Below are positions 1-8,265 of a DNA stretch of 64,000 bases, piece by piece. Source of the stretch: Pseudomonas sp. C1C7 (GTDB lineage: Bacteria > Pseudomonadota > Gammaproteobacteria > Pseudomonadales > Pseudomonadaceae); NCBI RefSeq assembly GCF_013359595.1, contig NZ_JABFMP010000016.1:62001-126000 (forward strand). Direction: 5' to 3'. The notes below the pieces were generated by a model, which made no database searches, was not told the DNA's origin, and was given only the letters and a program-made list of their open reading frames with translations. The stretch's first letter is position 1. Each line of letters begins with the position of its first letter. Position numbers and translations under genes: made by a program.

Positions 1-763
1 TGGGAGCCGCATCGATTCCGTCACCGGTAATCACCTCGGCTTCCAGACCATTGGCCGCCAGGGTCAAGCGGCTGCTGGCGGCGGCGAACGCGTCGACGTC
101 CAGCATCGTGACCTGAGTGTCCGGGTAGCGACGTTTTACCGCAGCTCCCAATACCCCCGCGCCACAACCGAAGTCCAGCAGATGACCGCCCGGCAGTTTG
201 TCCAGATGTTCGAGCAGCAGGGCGCTGCCGCGATCCAGACGGCCATGGCTGAAGACGCCCGGCAGGCTGATGACCTTGAGCGGGCCTTCGGCCAGGGGCA
301 GTTCGTATTCCTGGGCCAGGCTTTCCAGCGATTTGGCCTGGGGAGCGTTGTCCACGGTGACCTGCCAGAGTTGGCAATGCCGTGCGCTGTCGAGCTTTCG
401 CGGTTTGCCAAACGGGTTCAACTGCTTGGCCGCGCCTTCGATGCCGCTGCGCTTTTCCCCCACCAGATACACCTCGCGACCCTGCAGGCGCGACGCCACG
501 GCGTTGAGCAGGTAGTCGGTCAGGTCCTTGGCCTTGGGCAGAAACACCACGGCGCTGTCGAACGCGAAGTCGGGCACATTCACCCCGAACGCGCTGCGCC
601 CGGCAAAGCGTGCATCCAGCGCCGCCTGATCGCCGGCATGCCAGCACCAGCCGTGGGCGGCGGGCAGGCGGCCGAGCAAATCGTCGGCGGGTAGGCCGGC
701 CAGCAGCACGGCACCTTCAAATAATTCGGCCTGACGAAGCAGTACTTCACTGCGCGGATCCAT
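1..763 (-). CDS. rsmC: 16S rRNA m2G1207 methyltransferase RsmC (partial, 3' end beyond window)
   Basis: Reading the minus strand from an ATG at 763, an open frame runs off the window edge after about 254 codons; RsmC is normally about 330 residues, so the C-terminal quarter is missing. RsmC methylates the exocyclic amine of G1207 in the 30S subunit using S-adenosylmethionine. The translation begins [18 protein letters not shown] and has the inactive N-terminal methyltransferase-like half followed by the active half. The SAM-binding motif I ([12 protein letters not shown]) lies around residue 210, and a [12 protein letters not shown] segment (motif II) follows. The catalytic NPPFH motif should lie beyond the edge and cannot be checked. 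It is transcribed leftward, head to tail with the dehydrogenase upstream. The family call is firm from the overall sequence and the motif I context. Confidence 0.9.
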   Translation of the reverse strand, partial: MDPRSEVLLRQAELFEGAVLLAGLPADDLLGRLPAAHGWCWHAGDQAALDARFAGRSAFGVNVPDFAFDSAVVFLPKAKDLTDYLLNAVASRLQGREVYLVGEKRSGIEGAAKQLNPFGKPRKLDSARHCQLWQVTVDNAPQAKSLESLAQEYELPLAEGPLKVISLPGVFSHGRLDRGSALLLEHLDKLPGGHLLDFGCGAGVLGAAVKRRYPDTQVTMLDVDAFAAASSRLTLAANGLEAEVITGDGIDAAP

Positions 764-796
764 AACTGCTCCTGTGAAAAAAAGTCCGGCAGTTTA

Positions 797-1762
797 TCAA
801 CTGACGACCCGCAGCGCCTTACCGCTGAAGTAGCCCAGGGCGTTTTCAGTGACCTGACCCACGATCCGCTGCCGTGCTTCGCGACTGCCCCAGGCGTTGT
901 GCGGGGTGACGATCAGGCGCGGGATATCGCCGGCCAGCAACGGATTGCCGTTGACTGGCGGCTCCACGCTCAGCACGTCGGTGGCGGCACCGCCCAGATG
1001 ACCATTGCGCAAGGCATCGGCCAGCGCCTGCTCATCGATCAGGCCGCCACGGGCGGTGTTGACGACGAACGCGCCCGGCTTCATCGAGGCCAGTTCACGG
1101 GCACCGATGAAGTGCCGGGTATGTTCGTTGAGCGGGCAGTGCAGGGTCAGTGCGTCGACTTGCGGCAGCAGTTCATCCAGCGGCAAACGGTCGGGACGGG
1201 CAGGGCGCCCCGGGATCTGGCCCAGCAGCACGCGCATGCCAAAGGCTTCTGCCAGGCGCGCGACGGCGCCACCCAGTTCTCCGTGGCCGAGCAGGCCCAG
1301 GGTTTTGCCTTCCAGTTCGACGATCGGGTAGTCCAGCAGGCAGAACTGCTTGGCCTGTTGCCAGCGCCCTTCACCGACGGCTTTCTGATAGTCGGTCAGA
1401 CGCGTGGCCAGGTTGAGCAGCAGCATGATGGTGTGCTGCGCCACGGACGGTGTGCCGTAGCCCTGGCAGTTGCACACGGTGATCCCGTGAGCACGGGCTG
1501 CGGCCAGATCGACGTTGTTGGTGCCGGTGGCGGTGATCAGGATCAGCTTCAGATCCGGGCTGGCGGCCATGGCGGCCGCGTCGATCATGATCTTGTTGGT
1601 GATGGCGACGGTGGCACCCTTGAGGTGGTCGATCACCTGGTCGGGCAAGGTCCGGGCGAACAGTTGCAGTTCACCGAAACACTGGCGCAGCGGGCTCAGG
1701 TCGAGGTCGCCGAGATCCAGGGACGGGTGATCGAGGAAAACGGCGCGGCGGTTGTTCGTCAT
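797..1762 (-). CDS. D-2-hydroxyacid dehydrogenase (glycerate dehydrogenase / hydroxypyruvate reductase type)
   Basis: A cytosolic NAD(P)-dependent enzyme that interconverts 2-oxo acids and D-2-hydroxy acids, probably hydroxypyruvate and D-glycerate. The 321-residue protein has the split catalytic domain of the family. Its Rossmann nucleotide-binding loop reads LGLLGHGELG, around residues 150-160. The catalytic arginine is in NTARGG, the glutamate in the DVLSVEPP segment and the histidine in TPHNAW. A TTG three bases upstream could extend the frame by one codon, but the ATG at 1762 sits 8 bases after an AAAAGG ribosome site and is preferred. It lies upstream of rsmC on the same strand and is divergent from the LysE exporter. 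Exact substrate cannot be read from sequence; hydroxypyruvate/glyoxylate reduction is the usual annotation of close relatives. Confidence 0.85.
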   Translation of the reverse strand: MTNNRRAVFLDHPSLDLGDLDLSPLRQCFGELQLFARTLPDQVIDHLKGATVAITNKIMIDAAAMAASPDLKLILITATGTNNVDLAAARAHGITVCNCQGYGTPSVAQHTIMLLLNLATRLTDYQKAVGEGRWQQAKQFCLLDYPIVELEGKTLGLLGHGELGGAVARLAEAFGMRVLLGQIPGRPARPDRLPLDELLPQVDALTLHCPLNEHTRHFIGARELASMKPGAFVVNTARGGLIDEQALADALRNGHLGGAATDVLSVEPPVNGNPLLAGDIPRLIVTPHNAWGSREARQRIVGQVTENALGYFSGKALRVVS

Positions 1763-1853
1763 CAACTGTACCTTTTGTGCAATGAACTGAAGGCGTAATC
1801 TGCCGAGCCTAACAGATGAAACAAACAGTTACGCTTAGCTAAAAGGAGTCCTC

Positions 1854-2483
1854 ATGTACTGGACCGAGTTCTTGACCGTTGCCCTGATCCACCTGCTGGC
1901 GGTGGCCAGCCCGGGCCCGGACTTCGCCGTGGTAGTACGCGAGAGCGTGACCCACGGGCGTCGTGCCGGCACCTGGACGGCGCTGGGCGTCGGCACGGCG
2001 ATTTTCCTGCATGTGGGCTATTCGCTGCTGGGTATCGGCCTGATCGTGTCCCAGTCGATTGTGCTGTTCAATGCGCTGAAATGGGCGGCGGCGGCCTACC
2101 TGCTGTACATCGGCTTCAAGGCGCTGCGTGCGCAACCGGCCAAGACCGTGGCGGACGATCTGCATAAGGAAGCAGGGGAGCGCACAGCCCGTGGCGCGTT
2201 CACCTCGGGCTTCGTGACCAACGGCCTCAATCCGAAGGCCACGCTGTTCTTCCTGTCGCTGTTCACCGTGGTGATCAACCCGCACACCCCGCTGTCGGTT
2301 CAAGCCGGTTACGGGATCTACCTGGCGGCCGCGACGGCGACCTGGTTCTGCCTGGTGGCGATGCTGTTCAGCCAGCAGCGCGTACGCGCCGGCTTCGCCC
2401 GCATGGGGCACTGGTTCGACCGCACCATGGGCGCGGTGTTGATCGCCATCGGCGTGAAGCTTGCGTTTACCGAGATGCATTAA
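1854..2483 (+). CDS. LysE/RhtB-family amino acid exporter
   Basis: A 209-residue inner-membrane protein of the LysE superfamily, which exports amino acids or related compounds using the proton gradient. The N-terminal signature VASPGPDFAVVVRESVTHGRRAG (shown here only as a description of its key PGPDF and GRR elements) is typical of RhtB-type members. The TSGFVTNGLNPKATLFF segment after the central loop is the second conserved block. Five to six hydrophobic segments can be counted, with a polar central loop (residues about 95-120) as usual. An AAAAGGAG ribosome site precedes the ATG. The gene is single, divergent from the dehydrogenase, and followed by a palindromic REP element that may act as its terminator. 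Substrate unknown. Confidence 0.88.
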   Translation: MYWTEFLTVALIHLLAVASPGPDFAVVVRESVTHGRRAGTWTALGVGTAIFLHVGYSLLGIGLIVSQSIVLFNALKWAAAAYLLYIGFKALRAQPAKTVADDLHKEAGERTARGAFTSGFVTNGLNPKATLFFLSLFTVVINPHTPLSVQAGYGIYLAAATATWFCLVAMLFSQQRVRAGFARMGHWFDRTMGAVLIAIGVKLAFTEMH

Positions 2484-2489
2484 GCACCC

Positions 2490-2521
2490 CCCCTGTAGGA
2501 GCGAGCTTGCTCCTACAGGGG
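2490..2521. repeat. REP-type palindrome after the LysE exporter
   Basis: The two arms CCCCTGTAGGAGCGAG and CTTGCTCCTACAGGGG form an almost perfect 32-bp palindrome. The GTAGGAGCGAGC core is the pseudomonad REP motif seen again at several intergenic places in this window. It starts 7 bases after the exporter stop codon and could stabilise or terminate that transcript, although no T-run follows. Confidence 0.8.
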
Positions 2522-2663
2522 CCGTTATAAACCCTGGGTGATGGCTCAAAGCTAGCATTTGTGCGGCTCTGCAAATCATTCCTTTGGCTGATTTGGCCGG
2601 CGAAAAGGCGCACTAGAGTGCTTACTTTCAGCCACGACCGTGCAGTCAGAAAAAGGGGTTCTC

Positions 2664-4346
2664 ATGTTGCAGACTCGCGTTATCCCCCCAGCCGAAGGCG
2701 CTTACCAGTATCCACTGCTGATCAAGCGGTTGCTGATGTCCGGAGCTCGTTACGAGAAAACCCGGGAAATCGTTTATCGCGATCAGTTGCGCTACAGCTA
2801 TCCGACCCTGATCGAGCGTGTCGCGCGCCTGGCCAATGTGCTGACGGCCGCCGGGGTCAAACCCGGTGACACCGTCGCCGTCATGGATTGGGACAGCCAT
2901 CGCTATCTGGAATGCATGTTCGCCATTCCGATGATCGGCGCGGTGATCCACACCATCAACGTGCGCCTGTCGCCGGAGCAGATCCTGTACACCATGAATC
3001 ACGCCGAGGACCGCTACGTGCTGGTCAACAGCGAATTCGTGGGCTTGTACAACGCGATCGCCGGGCACCTGACTACCGTCGAGAAAACCTTGCTGCTGAC
3101 CGACCAGCCGGAAAAGACCGCCGACCTGCCGAACCTGATCGGCGAGTACGAGCAACTGCTGGCCGCGGCCAGCCCGCAGTACGACTTCCAGGACTTCGAC
3201 GAAAACTCGGTCGCGACCACCTTCTACACCACCGGTACCACCGGCAATCCCAAGGGCGTGTACTTCACACACCGGCAACTGGTCCTGCACACCATGGGCG
3301 TGTCGACCATCATGGGCGCCATCGACAGCGTGCGTCTGTTGGGCACCAATGACGTGTACATGCCGATCACCCCGATGTTCCACGTGCATGCCTGGGGCCT
3401 GCCGTACGTGGCGACGATGCTCGGGCTCAAGCAGGTGTATCCGGGCCGCTACGATCCGGAGTTCCTGGTGGAGCTGTGGCGCAAGGAAAAGGTCACCTTT
3501 TCTCACTGCGTGCCGACTATCCTGCAAATGGTCCTCAACGCGAAGGCGGCGCAGAACGTCGATTTCGGCGGCTGGAAAATCGTCATTGGCGGCAGCGCGC
3601 TCAATCGTGCGCTGTACGAGGCGGCCAAGGCCAAGGGCATTCAATTGACCGCCGCCTACGGCATGTCGGAAACCGGGCCGCTGGTATCCTGCGCGCACCT
3701 CAATGACGAATTGATGGCCGGCACCGAAGACGAGCGCACCACCTACCGGATCAAGGCCGGTGTGCCGGGGCCATTGGTGGAAGCGGCGATTGTCGACTGC
3801 GACGGCAATTTCCTCCCCGCCGACGGCGAGACCCAGGGCGAGCTGGTGTTGCGTGCGCCGTGGCTCACCGAGGGTTATTTCAATGAACCGCAGAAAGGTG
3901 CCGAGCTCTGGGCCGGCGGCTGGCTGCACACCGGTGACGTCGCCACCCTGGACAGCATGGGCGTGATCGACATTCGCGACCGGATCAAGGACGTGATCAA
4001 GACCGGGGGCGAATGGATCTCCTCCCTGGACCTCGAAGACCTGATCAGTCGCCATGTGGCGGTACGCGAAGTAGCAGTGGTGGGGATTGCCGATCCGCAG
4101 TGGGGCGAGCGCCCGTTTGCCTTGCTGGTGCTGCGTGAAGGCCATGTGGTCGGGGCCAGGGAACTCAAGGAACACCTCAAGCCATTCGTGGAGCTGGGGC
4201 ACCTGAGCAAGTGGGCGATCCCGAGTCAGATAGCCCTTGTTACTGAAATTCCCAAGACCAGTGTCGGCAAGCTCGACAAGAAGAAAATCCGCCTCGACAT
4301 CACCGAATGGCAGGCCACCAACAGCACCTTCCTTTCGACGCTTTAA
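2664..4346 (+). CDS. Fatty acid--CoA ligase (AlkK-like medium/long-chain acyl-CoA synthetase)
   Basis: A 560-residue AMP-forming acyl-CoA synthetase that activates fatty acids to acyl-CoA in the cytoplasm, making them available for beta-oxidation. The P-loop-like AMP-binding motif YTTGTTGNPKG lies at about residues 187-197. The YGMSETGP motif (A5) is at about 332-339. The hinge/A8 region has GWLHTGDVATLD followed by DRIKDVIKTGGEWISS, and the C-terminal catalytic lysine is in KTSVGKLDKKKIR. The frame is open 24 bases further upstream, but the ATG at 2664 follows an AAAAGGGG ribosome site and is preferred. The next genes are DUF1302 and DUF1329, and the same set occurs with an AlkK-type ligase in P. 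putida as far as I recall. Chain-length preference is inferred from that resemblance only. Confidence 0.88.
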   Translation: MLQTRVIPPAEGAYQYPLLIKRLLMSGARYEKTREIVYRDQLRYSYPTLIERVARLANVLTAAGVKPGDTVAVMDWDSHRYLECMFAIPMIGAVIHTINVRLSPEQILYTMNHAEDRYVLVNSEFVGLYNAIAGHLTTVEKTLLLTDQPEKTADLPNLIGEYEQLLAAASPQYDFQDFDENSVATTFYTTGTTGNPKGVYFTHRQLVLHTMGVSTIMGAIDSVRLLGTNDVYMPITPMFHVHAWGLPYVATMLGLKQVYPGRYDPEFLVELWRKEKVTFSHCVPTILQMVLNAKAAQNVDFGGWKIVIGGSALNRALYEAAKAKGIQLTAAYGMSETGPLVSCAHLNDELMAGTEDERTTYRIKAGVPGPLVEAAIVDCDGNFLPADGETQGELVLRAPWLTEGYFNEPQKGAELWAGGWLHTGDVATLDSMGVIDIRDRIKDVIKTGGEWISSLDLEDLISRHVAVREVAVVGIADPQWGERPFALLVLREGHVVGARELKEHLKPFVELGHLSKWAIPSQIALVTEIPKTSVGKLDKKKIRLDITEWQATNSTFLSTL

Positions 4347-4685
4347 TCCCTCCTTTGGCGTGCCCGAAAGGGCGCGCCAGCCCCACCAAGCAAGCGCTTG
4401 GCTTGTCAAATCCGAAATTTCAGCCATCCTTGCCGTGCCGACGGTCGTCGGCCTGGCAAAGGACTGTTCCAGAGTGCCTGGCAGGTGCAAATCACACTTT
4501 AGAGGGATCAAGCACTACTACCTGCTGGCTATAGTCCGCTCAAGGATTTTTAAGAACGGGGCAAACGCACAAGTCGGGGCGATGCAACTTTGGAAGGACT
4601 TTGGGAAGCCTTGGCTCCCTGTCATCCAGAGCGTTTTTAAAAGTGCTCACTGCCATAAAAATAAAATGCACATGGAGTAGCGTCG
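4347..4685 (+). other. 339-bp intergenic region between acyl-CoA ligase and DUF1302 gene
   Basis: No convincing gene. The ORFs crossing it lack ribosome sites and family features. It holds an imperfect inverted repeat at 4387-4405 (CAAGC, then AAGCGCTT, then G and GCTTG) and a TATAGT hexamer at 4530-4535 with no good -35 partner. This looks like an activator-dependent promoter for the DUF1302-DUF1329 pair. The ATG of the next gene is preceded by GGAG with 8-base spacing. Confidence 0.5.
4507..4535 (+). promoter_or_regulatory. Candidate activator-dependent promoter of the DUF1302-DUF1329 operon
   Basis: A TATAGT -10-like hexamer lies at 4530-4535, but the bases 17 upstream (ATCAAG at 4507-4512) match a sigma-70 -35 poorly. 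Such promoters usually need an activator, and a MalT-like regulator gene lies 3.7 kb downstream. The 5' untranslated region would be about 140 bases. Assignment is by eye only. Confidence 0.3.
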
Positions 4686-6572
4686 ATGACATCAGTAAAC
4701 CAGTTCTGGCGCCGGGCCAAGTTGCCCCTGGCTGTCAGCCTTGCCTCTACGCTCGCCGGACCCGCATTCGGCGTCAGTTTCAACATCGGAGAAATTGAAG
4801 GTCAATTCGACTCGTCCCTGTCCATCGGGGCCAGTTGGTCTACTGAAAGCGCCAACAAGAACCTCATCGGCGTCAACAACGGCGGCAAAGGCCTGTCCCA
4901 GACCTCCGATGACGGTCACTTGAACTTCGAGAGCGGCAAGACCTTCTCGAAGATCTTCAAGGGCATCCACGACCTCGAATTGAAGTACGGTGACACCGGC
5001 GCCTTCGTCCGTGGCAAATACTGGTACGACTTCGAACTCAAAGACGAAAGCCGTCCGTTCAAGGACATCAGCGACAGCAACCGCAAGGAAGGCGCCAAGT
5101 CCGCCGGCGGTCAGATCCTCGATGCCTTCGTCTACCACAACTACGCCATTGCCGAGCAGCCGGGCTCCGTACGTCTGGGCAAGCAGGTGGTGAGCTGGGG
5201 TGAAAGTACCTTCATCGGCGGCGGCATCAACTCGATCAACCCGATCGACGTGTCCGCGTTCCGCCGTCCTGGCGCCGAGATCAAGGAAGGCCTGATCCCG
5301 GTCAACATGTTCTACGTGTCCCAGAGCCTGACCGACAACCTGTCGGCCGACGCCTTCTACCAGATCGAATGGGACCAGACCGTCGTCGACAACTGCGGCA
5401 CCTTCTTCTCCCAGCCTGACATCGTCGCCGACGGTTGCACCAACAACCTGCGCGTGCTGAACAGCCGCTCGACGATTCCGGCCGCAGCACTGCCGACCCT
5501 GACCGCACTGGGCGTCGATGCCAACAGCGAAGGTGTGCTGGTACGCCGTGGTCCGGACCGCGATGCGCGGGACAGCGGCCAATGGGGTGCGTCCCTCAAG
5601 TACATGTTCGATCCGCTGGACACCGAGTTCGGTGCCTACTTCATGAACTACCACAGCCGTGCGCCGATCTTCAGCGCCACCGGTGCATCCGCCGCGACCT
5701 TCGCTCGCGTCGGCGGCCTGCCGGCAGCCCTGCGCCCATTGGCGCCGCTGATCATCGCGGGTAACTCCAGCTACTTCATCGAGTATCCGGAAGACATCCG
5801 CCTGTACGGCCTGAGCTTCTCCACCACCCTGCCTACCGGTACGGCGTGGAGCGGTGAACTCAGCTACCGTCCGAACGCGCCGGTACAGCTCAACACCACC
5901 GACATTCTGTTCGCCGGTGTCCGTCCCCTGGGCGGTGCGCTGACCAACGCTTCGCTGCTCAACGGCGTACCGGGTCAGGACCTGCACGGCTACCGCCGCA
6001 AGGAAATCACCCAGTTCCAGACCACCCTGACGCACTTCTTCGATCAGGTCATGGGCGCCAGCCGTCTGACCCTGGTGGGCGAAGTGGGCGTGACCCACGT
6101 CGGCGGCCTGGAAAGCACCTCCGACGTGCGTTACGGCCGTGACCCGGTCTACGGTCCAGGCGAGTTGCCAGCCACTGGCGGCCAGAACACCTGTATCGCC
6201 CTCAACACCAGCACCATCAACGGTGCAGGCCCGGGCACGCCGACCAACAACGTCAGCCGCAATTGCAACGACGAAGGCTTCACCACTGCAACCTCGTGGG
6301 GTTACCGCGCTCGTGCAATCTGGGAATACAACGACGTGTTCGCCGGTGTGAACCTCAAGCCGAACGTGGCCTGGTCCCACGACGTGGAAGGTTACTCCCC
6401 AGGTCCTGGCGGCAACTTCGAGGAAGGTCGCAAAGCGGTCAGCCTGGGTGTCGACGCCGAATACCAGAACACCTACACCGCGAGCCTGGCCTACACCAAC
6501 TTCTTCGACGGCAAGTACACCACCGTGGATGACCGCGACTTCGTTGCGCTCAGCTTCGGCGTGAACTTCTAA
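4686..6572 (+). CDS. DUF1302-family protein, probable outer-membrane/cell-envelope beta-rich protein
   Basis: A 628-residue exported protein. The N-terminus has a charged start (FWRRAKLPLAVS) and a hydrophobic stretch ending near PAFGVSF, consistent with a signal peptide cut around residue 28-30. The mature chain is rich in alternating aromatic and polar residues, has pairs such as FVRGKYWYDFEL, and ends in VALSFGVNF with a terminal phenylalanine, as outer-membrane barrels do. This supports an outer-membrane location; the family itself is DUF1302. It is followed 26 bases later by DUF1329, and these two families are commonly adjacent. In P. putida the homologous pair beside an acyl-CoA ligase has been linked by mutant fitness to use of fatty esters, as I recall. 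A role in uptake or processing of hydrophobic substrates is therefore inferred. Confidence 0.85.
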   Translation: MTSVNQFWRRAKLPLAVSLASTLAGPAFGVSFNIGEIEGQFDSSLSIGASWSTESANKNLIGVNNGGKGLSQTSDDGHLNFESGKTFSKIFKGIHDLELKYGDTGAFVRGKYWYDFELKDESRPFKDISDSNRKEGAKSAGGQILDAFVYHNYAIAEQPGSVRLGKQVVSWGESTFIGGGINSINPIDVSAFRRPGAEIKEGLIPVNMFYVSQSLTDNLSADAFYQIEWDQTVVDNCGTFFSQPDIVADGCTNNLRVLNSRSTIPAAALPTLTALGVDANSEGVLVRRGPDRDARDSGQWGASLKYMFDPLDTEFGAYFMNYHSRAPIFSATGASAATFARVGGLPAALRPLAPLIIAGNSSYFIEYPEDIRLYGLSFSTTLPTGTAWSGELSYRPNAPVQLNTTDILFAGVRPLGGALTNASLLNGVPGQDLHGYRRKEITQFQTTLTHFFDQVMGASRLTLVGEVGVTHVGGLESTSDVRYGRDPVYGPGELPATGGQNTCIALNTSTINGAGPGTPTNNVSRNCNDEGFTTATSWGYRARAIWEYNDVFAGVNLKPNVAWSHDVEGYSPGPGGNFEEGRKAVSLGVDAEYQNTYTASLAYTNFFDGKYTTVDDRDFVALSFGVNF

Positions 6573-6598
6573 GCACTCTTTTCAGGACGACTACACAC

Positions 6599-7963
6599 AT
6601 GAAAATGACCAAGAGTCTGTTCCACGCCGGTGTTCTGGGACTGTCGCTGCTGGCGACCAGCGTGATGGCTGCGGTCCCGGCGGCCGAAGCGGACAAACTG
6701 GGCAAGAGCCTGACCCCGATGGGCGCCGAAATGGCGGGCAACGCCGACGGTTCGATCCCGGCCTGGAAACCGCTGCCGAAGAATGCCGGCACCGTCGACA
6801 GCAAGGGCTTCCTGTCCGATCCGTACGCCAGCGAAAAGCCGCTGTTCACCATCACGGCGCAGAACGTCGACCAGTACAAGGACAAGCTTGCGCCAGGCCA
6901 GGTGGCGATGTTCAAGCGCTACCCGGAAACCTACAAGATGCCGGTCTATCCATCTCATCGCGGCGCCACCGTGCCGGATGAAGTGTTCGCCGCCATCAAG
7001 AAAAACGCCACCAACACCACGCTGGTGTCCGGCGGCAACGGTCTGGAAAACTTTGAAACCGCCGTGCCGTTCCCGATTCCGAAAAGCGGCGTGGAAGTGA
7101 TCTGGAACCACATCACCCGCTATCGCGGTGGCAGCGTGACCCGTCTGGTGACCCAGGCCACGCCGCAGCCGAACGGCTCCTACAGCCTGGTGTACTTCCA
7201 GGACCAGTTCGTGTTCCGTGACCGGATGAAGGATTACGATCCGAAGAACCCTGGCAACATCCTGTTCTACTTCAAGCAGAAAGTGACCGCGCCGGCACGT
7301 CTGGCCGGTGGCGTTCTGCTGGTTCACGAGACCCTCGACCAGGTGAAGGAACCACGTTCGGCGTGGGTCTACAACGCCGGTCAGCGCCGCGTGCGTCGTG
7401 CGCCGCAAGTGTCCTATGACGGCCCGGGTACCGCCGCCGACGGCCTGCGTACCTCCGACAACCTGGACATGTTCAACGGTGCGCCGGATCGCTACGACTG
7501 GAAGCTGGAAGGCAAGAAAGAGATGTACATCGCGTCCGACAGCTACAAGCTCGACGATCCGAAGCTCAAGTACGCCGACATCCTGAGGGCCGGCCACATC
7601 AACCAGGACCTGGCTCGCTACGAGCTGCGCCGCGTCTGGCACATCGTGGCGACCCTGAAGGAAGGCCAGCGCCACATCTACGCCAAGCGTGACTTCTACA
7701 TCGACGAAGACACCTGGCAAGCGGCGGTGATCGATCACTACGACGGTCGCAACCAGCTCTGGCGCGTGGCGGAAGCCCATGCCCAGGACTACTACAACGT
7801 CCAGGTGCCGTGGTACACCCTCGAAGCGCTGTACGACCTGCAATCGGGTCGCTATCTGGCGCTGGGCATGAAGAACGAAGAGAAGCAGGCGTATGACTTC
7901 GGCTTCACTGCGACCACTTCGGACTTCACCCCGAACGCCCTGCGTCAGGACGGTATCCGCTAA
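6599..7963 (+). CDS. DUF1329-family periplasmic/envelope protein
   Basis: A 454-residue protein with a clear signal peptide: KMTKSLFHAG, a hydrophobic core and a likely cut after SVMAA around residue 25. The family fold resembles outer-membrane lipoprotein-sorting LolB/LolA-like sheets, with repeats of beta strands carrying aromatic pairs; the region RRVRRAPQVSYDGPG (about 265-280) and DRYDWKLEGKKEMYI (about 298-312) are conserved family blocks. No lipobox is present. It is cotranscribed with DUF1302 (26-base gap, AGGACGA ribosome site) and followed by a strong terminator. It probably acts with the DUF1302 protein on a hydrophobic substrate between the outer membrane and the cytoplasmic ligase. 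That function is inferred from context. Confidence 0.85.
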   Translation: MKMTKSLFHAGVLGLSLLATSVMAAVPAAEADKLGKSLTPMGAEMAGNADGSIPAWKPLPKNAGTVDSKGFLSDPYASEKPLFTITAQNVDQYKDKLAPGQVAMFKRYPETYKMPVYPSHRGATVPDEVFAAIKKNATNTTLVSGGNGLENFETAVPFPIPKSGVEVIWNHITRYRGGSVTRLVTQATPQPNGSYSLVYFQDQFVFRDRMKDYDPKNPGNILFYFKQKVTAPARLAGGVLLVHETLDQVKEPRSAWVYNAGQRRVRRAPQVSYDGPGTAADGLRTSDNLDMFNGAPDRYDWKLEGKKEMYIASDSYKLDDPKLKYADILRAGHINQDLARYELRRVWHIVATLKEGQRHIYAKRDFYIDEDTWQAAVIDHYDGRNQLWRVAEAHAQDYYNVQVPWYTLEALYDLQSGRYLALGMKNEEKQAYDFGFTATTSDFTPNALRQDGIR

Positions 7964-7994
7964 GCGTCAATCAAATCGAAGCTCCTTCCCTTCA

Positions 7995-8026
7995 AACGCC
8001 CCGACTGGTTCGGGGCGTTTTTTTTT
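7995..8026 (+). terminator. Rho-independent terminator of the DUF1302-DUF1329 operon
   Basis: AACGCCCCGA and TCGGGGCGTT pair around a 5-base loop and are followed by a run of nine T residues. It lies 32 bases after the DUF1329 stop codon. Confidence 0.92.
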
Positions 8027-8040
8027 GCGGCCGCTACCTG

Positions 8041-8133
8041 ACTCCTGCAGGAGGCGGTCGTCAACGATGACGCTGGCTGCCTGACACCCCGTGGCGCTCT
8101 CGGGTGCATTGCGAGCAAGCTCGGCTCCTGCGG
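8041..8133. repeat. Degenerate REPIN (paired REP elements)
   Basis: The left arm CTCCTGCAGGAGG is damaged while the right arm GCGAGCAAGCTCGGCTCCTGC retains the REP core. The inner spacer at 8056-8089 matches the inner spacer of the intact REPIN at 32706-32739 at 31 of 34 positions by eye, so both come from one REPIN family. Confidence 0.7.
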
Positions 8134-8265
8134 GAAGAAGGGCGTTCGGAATGTCCTGTAGTCTTTTTGTAGCCATTTGTAGCAATTATCTTCATTCCCT
8201 CATCGTTTACCGCTAGTCTGCGGACATCTGCAACGCCGCCACCCGCAATTCCACAAGAGCCGGCC

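Larger units (their letters stand above)
7964..8265. other. 302-bp gap before the MalT-like regulator
   Basis: No gene seen. The gap holds the terminator at 7995-8026, a degraded REPIN at about 8041-8133, and three phased TGTAG repeats at 8157, 8168 and 8178. The last two belong to a 10-bp direct repeat TTTGTAGC(C/A)A. These repeats lie about 90-110 bases before the regulator start and could be an operator. Confidence 0.5.

Noticed and set aside
2646..4511. 621-codon minus-strand open frame over the acyl-CoA ligase
   Set aside because: Antisense shadow of a clear AMP-forming ligase; no conserved motifs.
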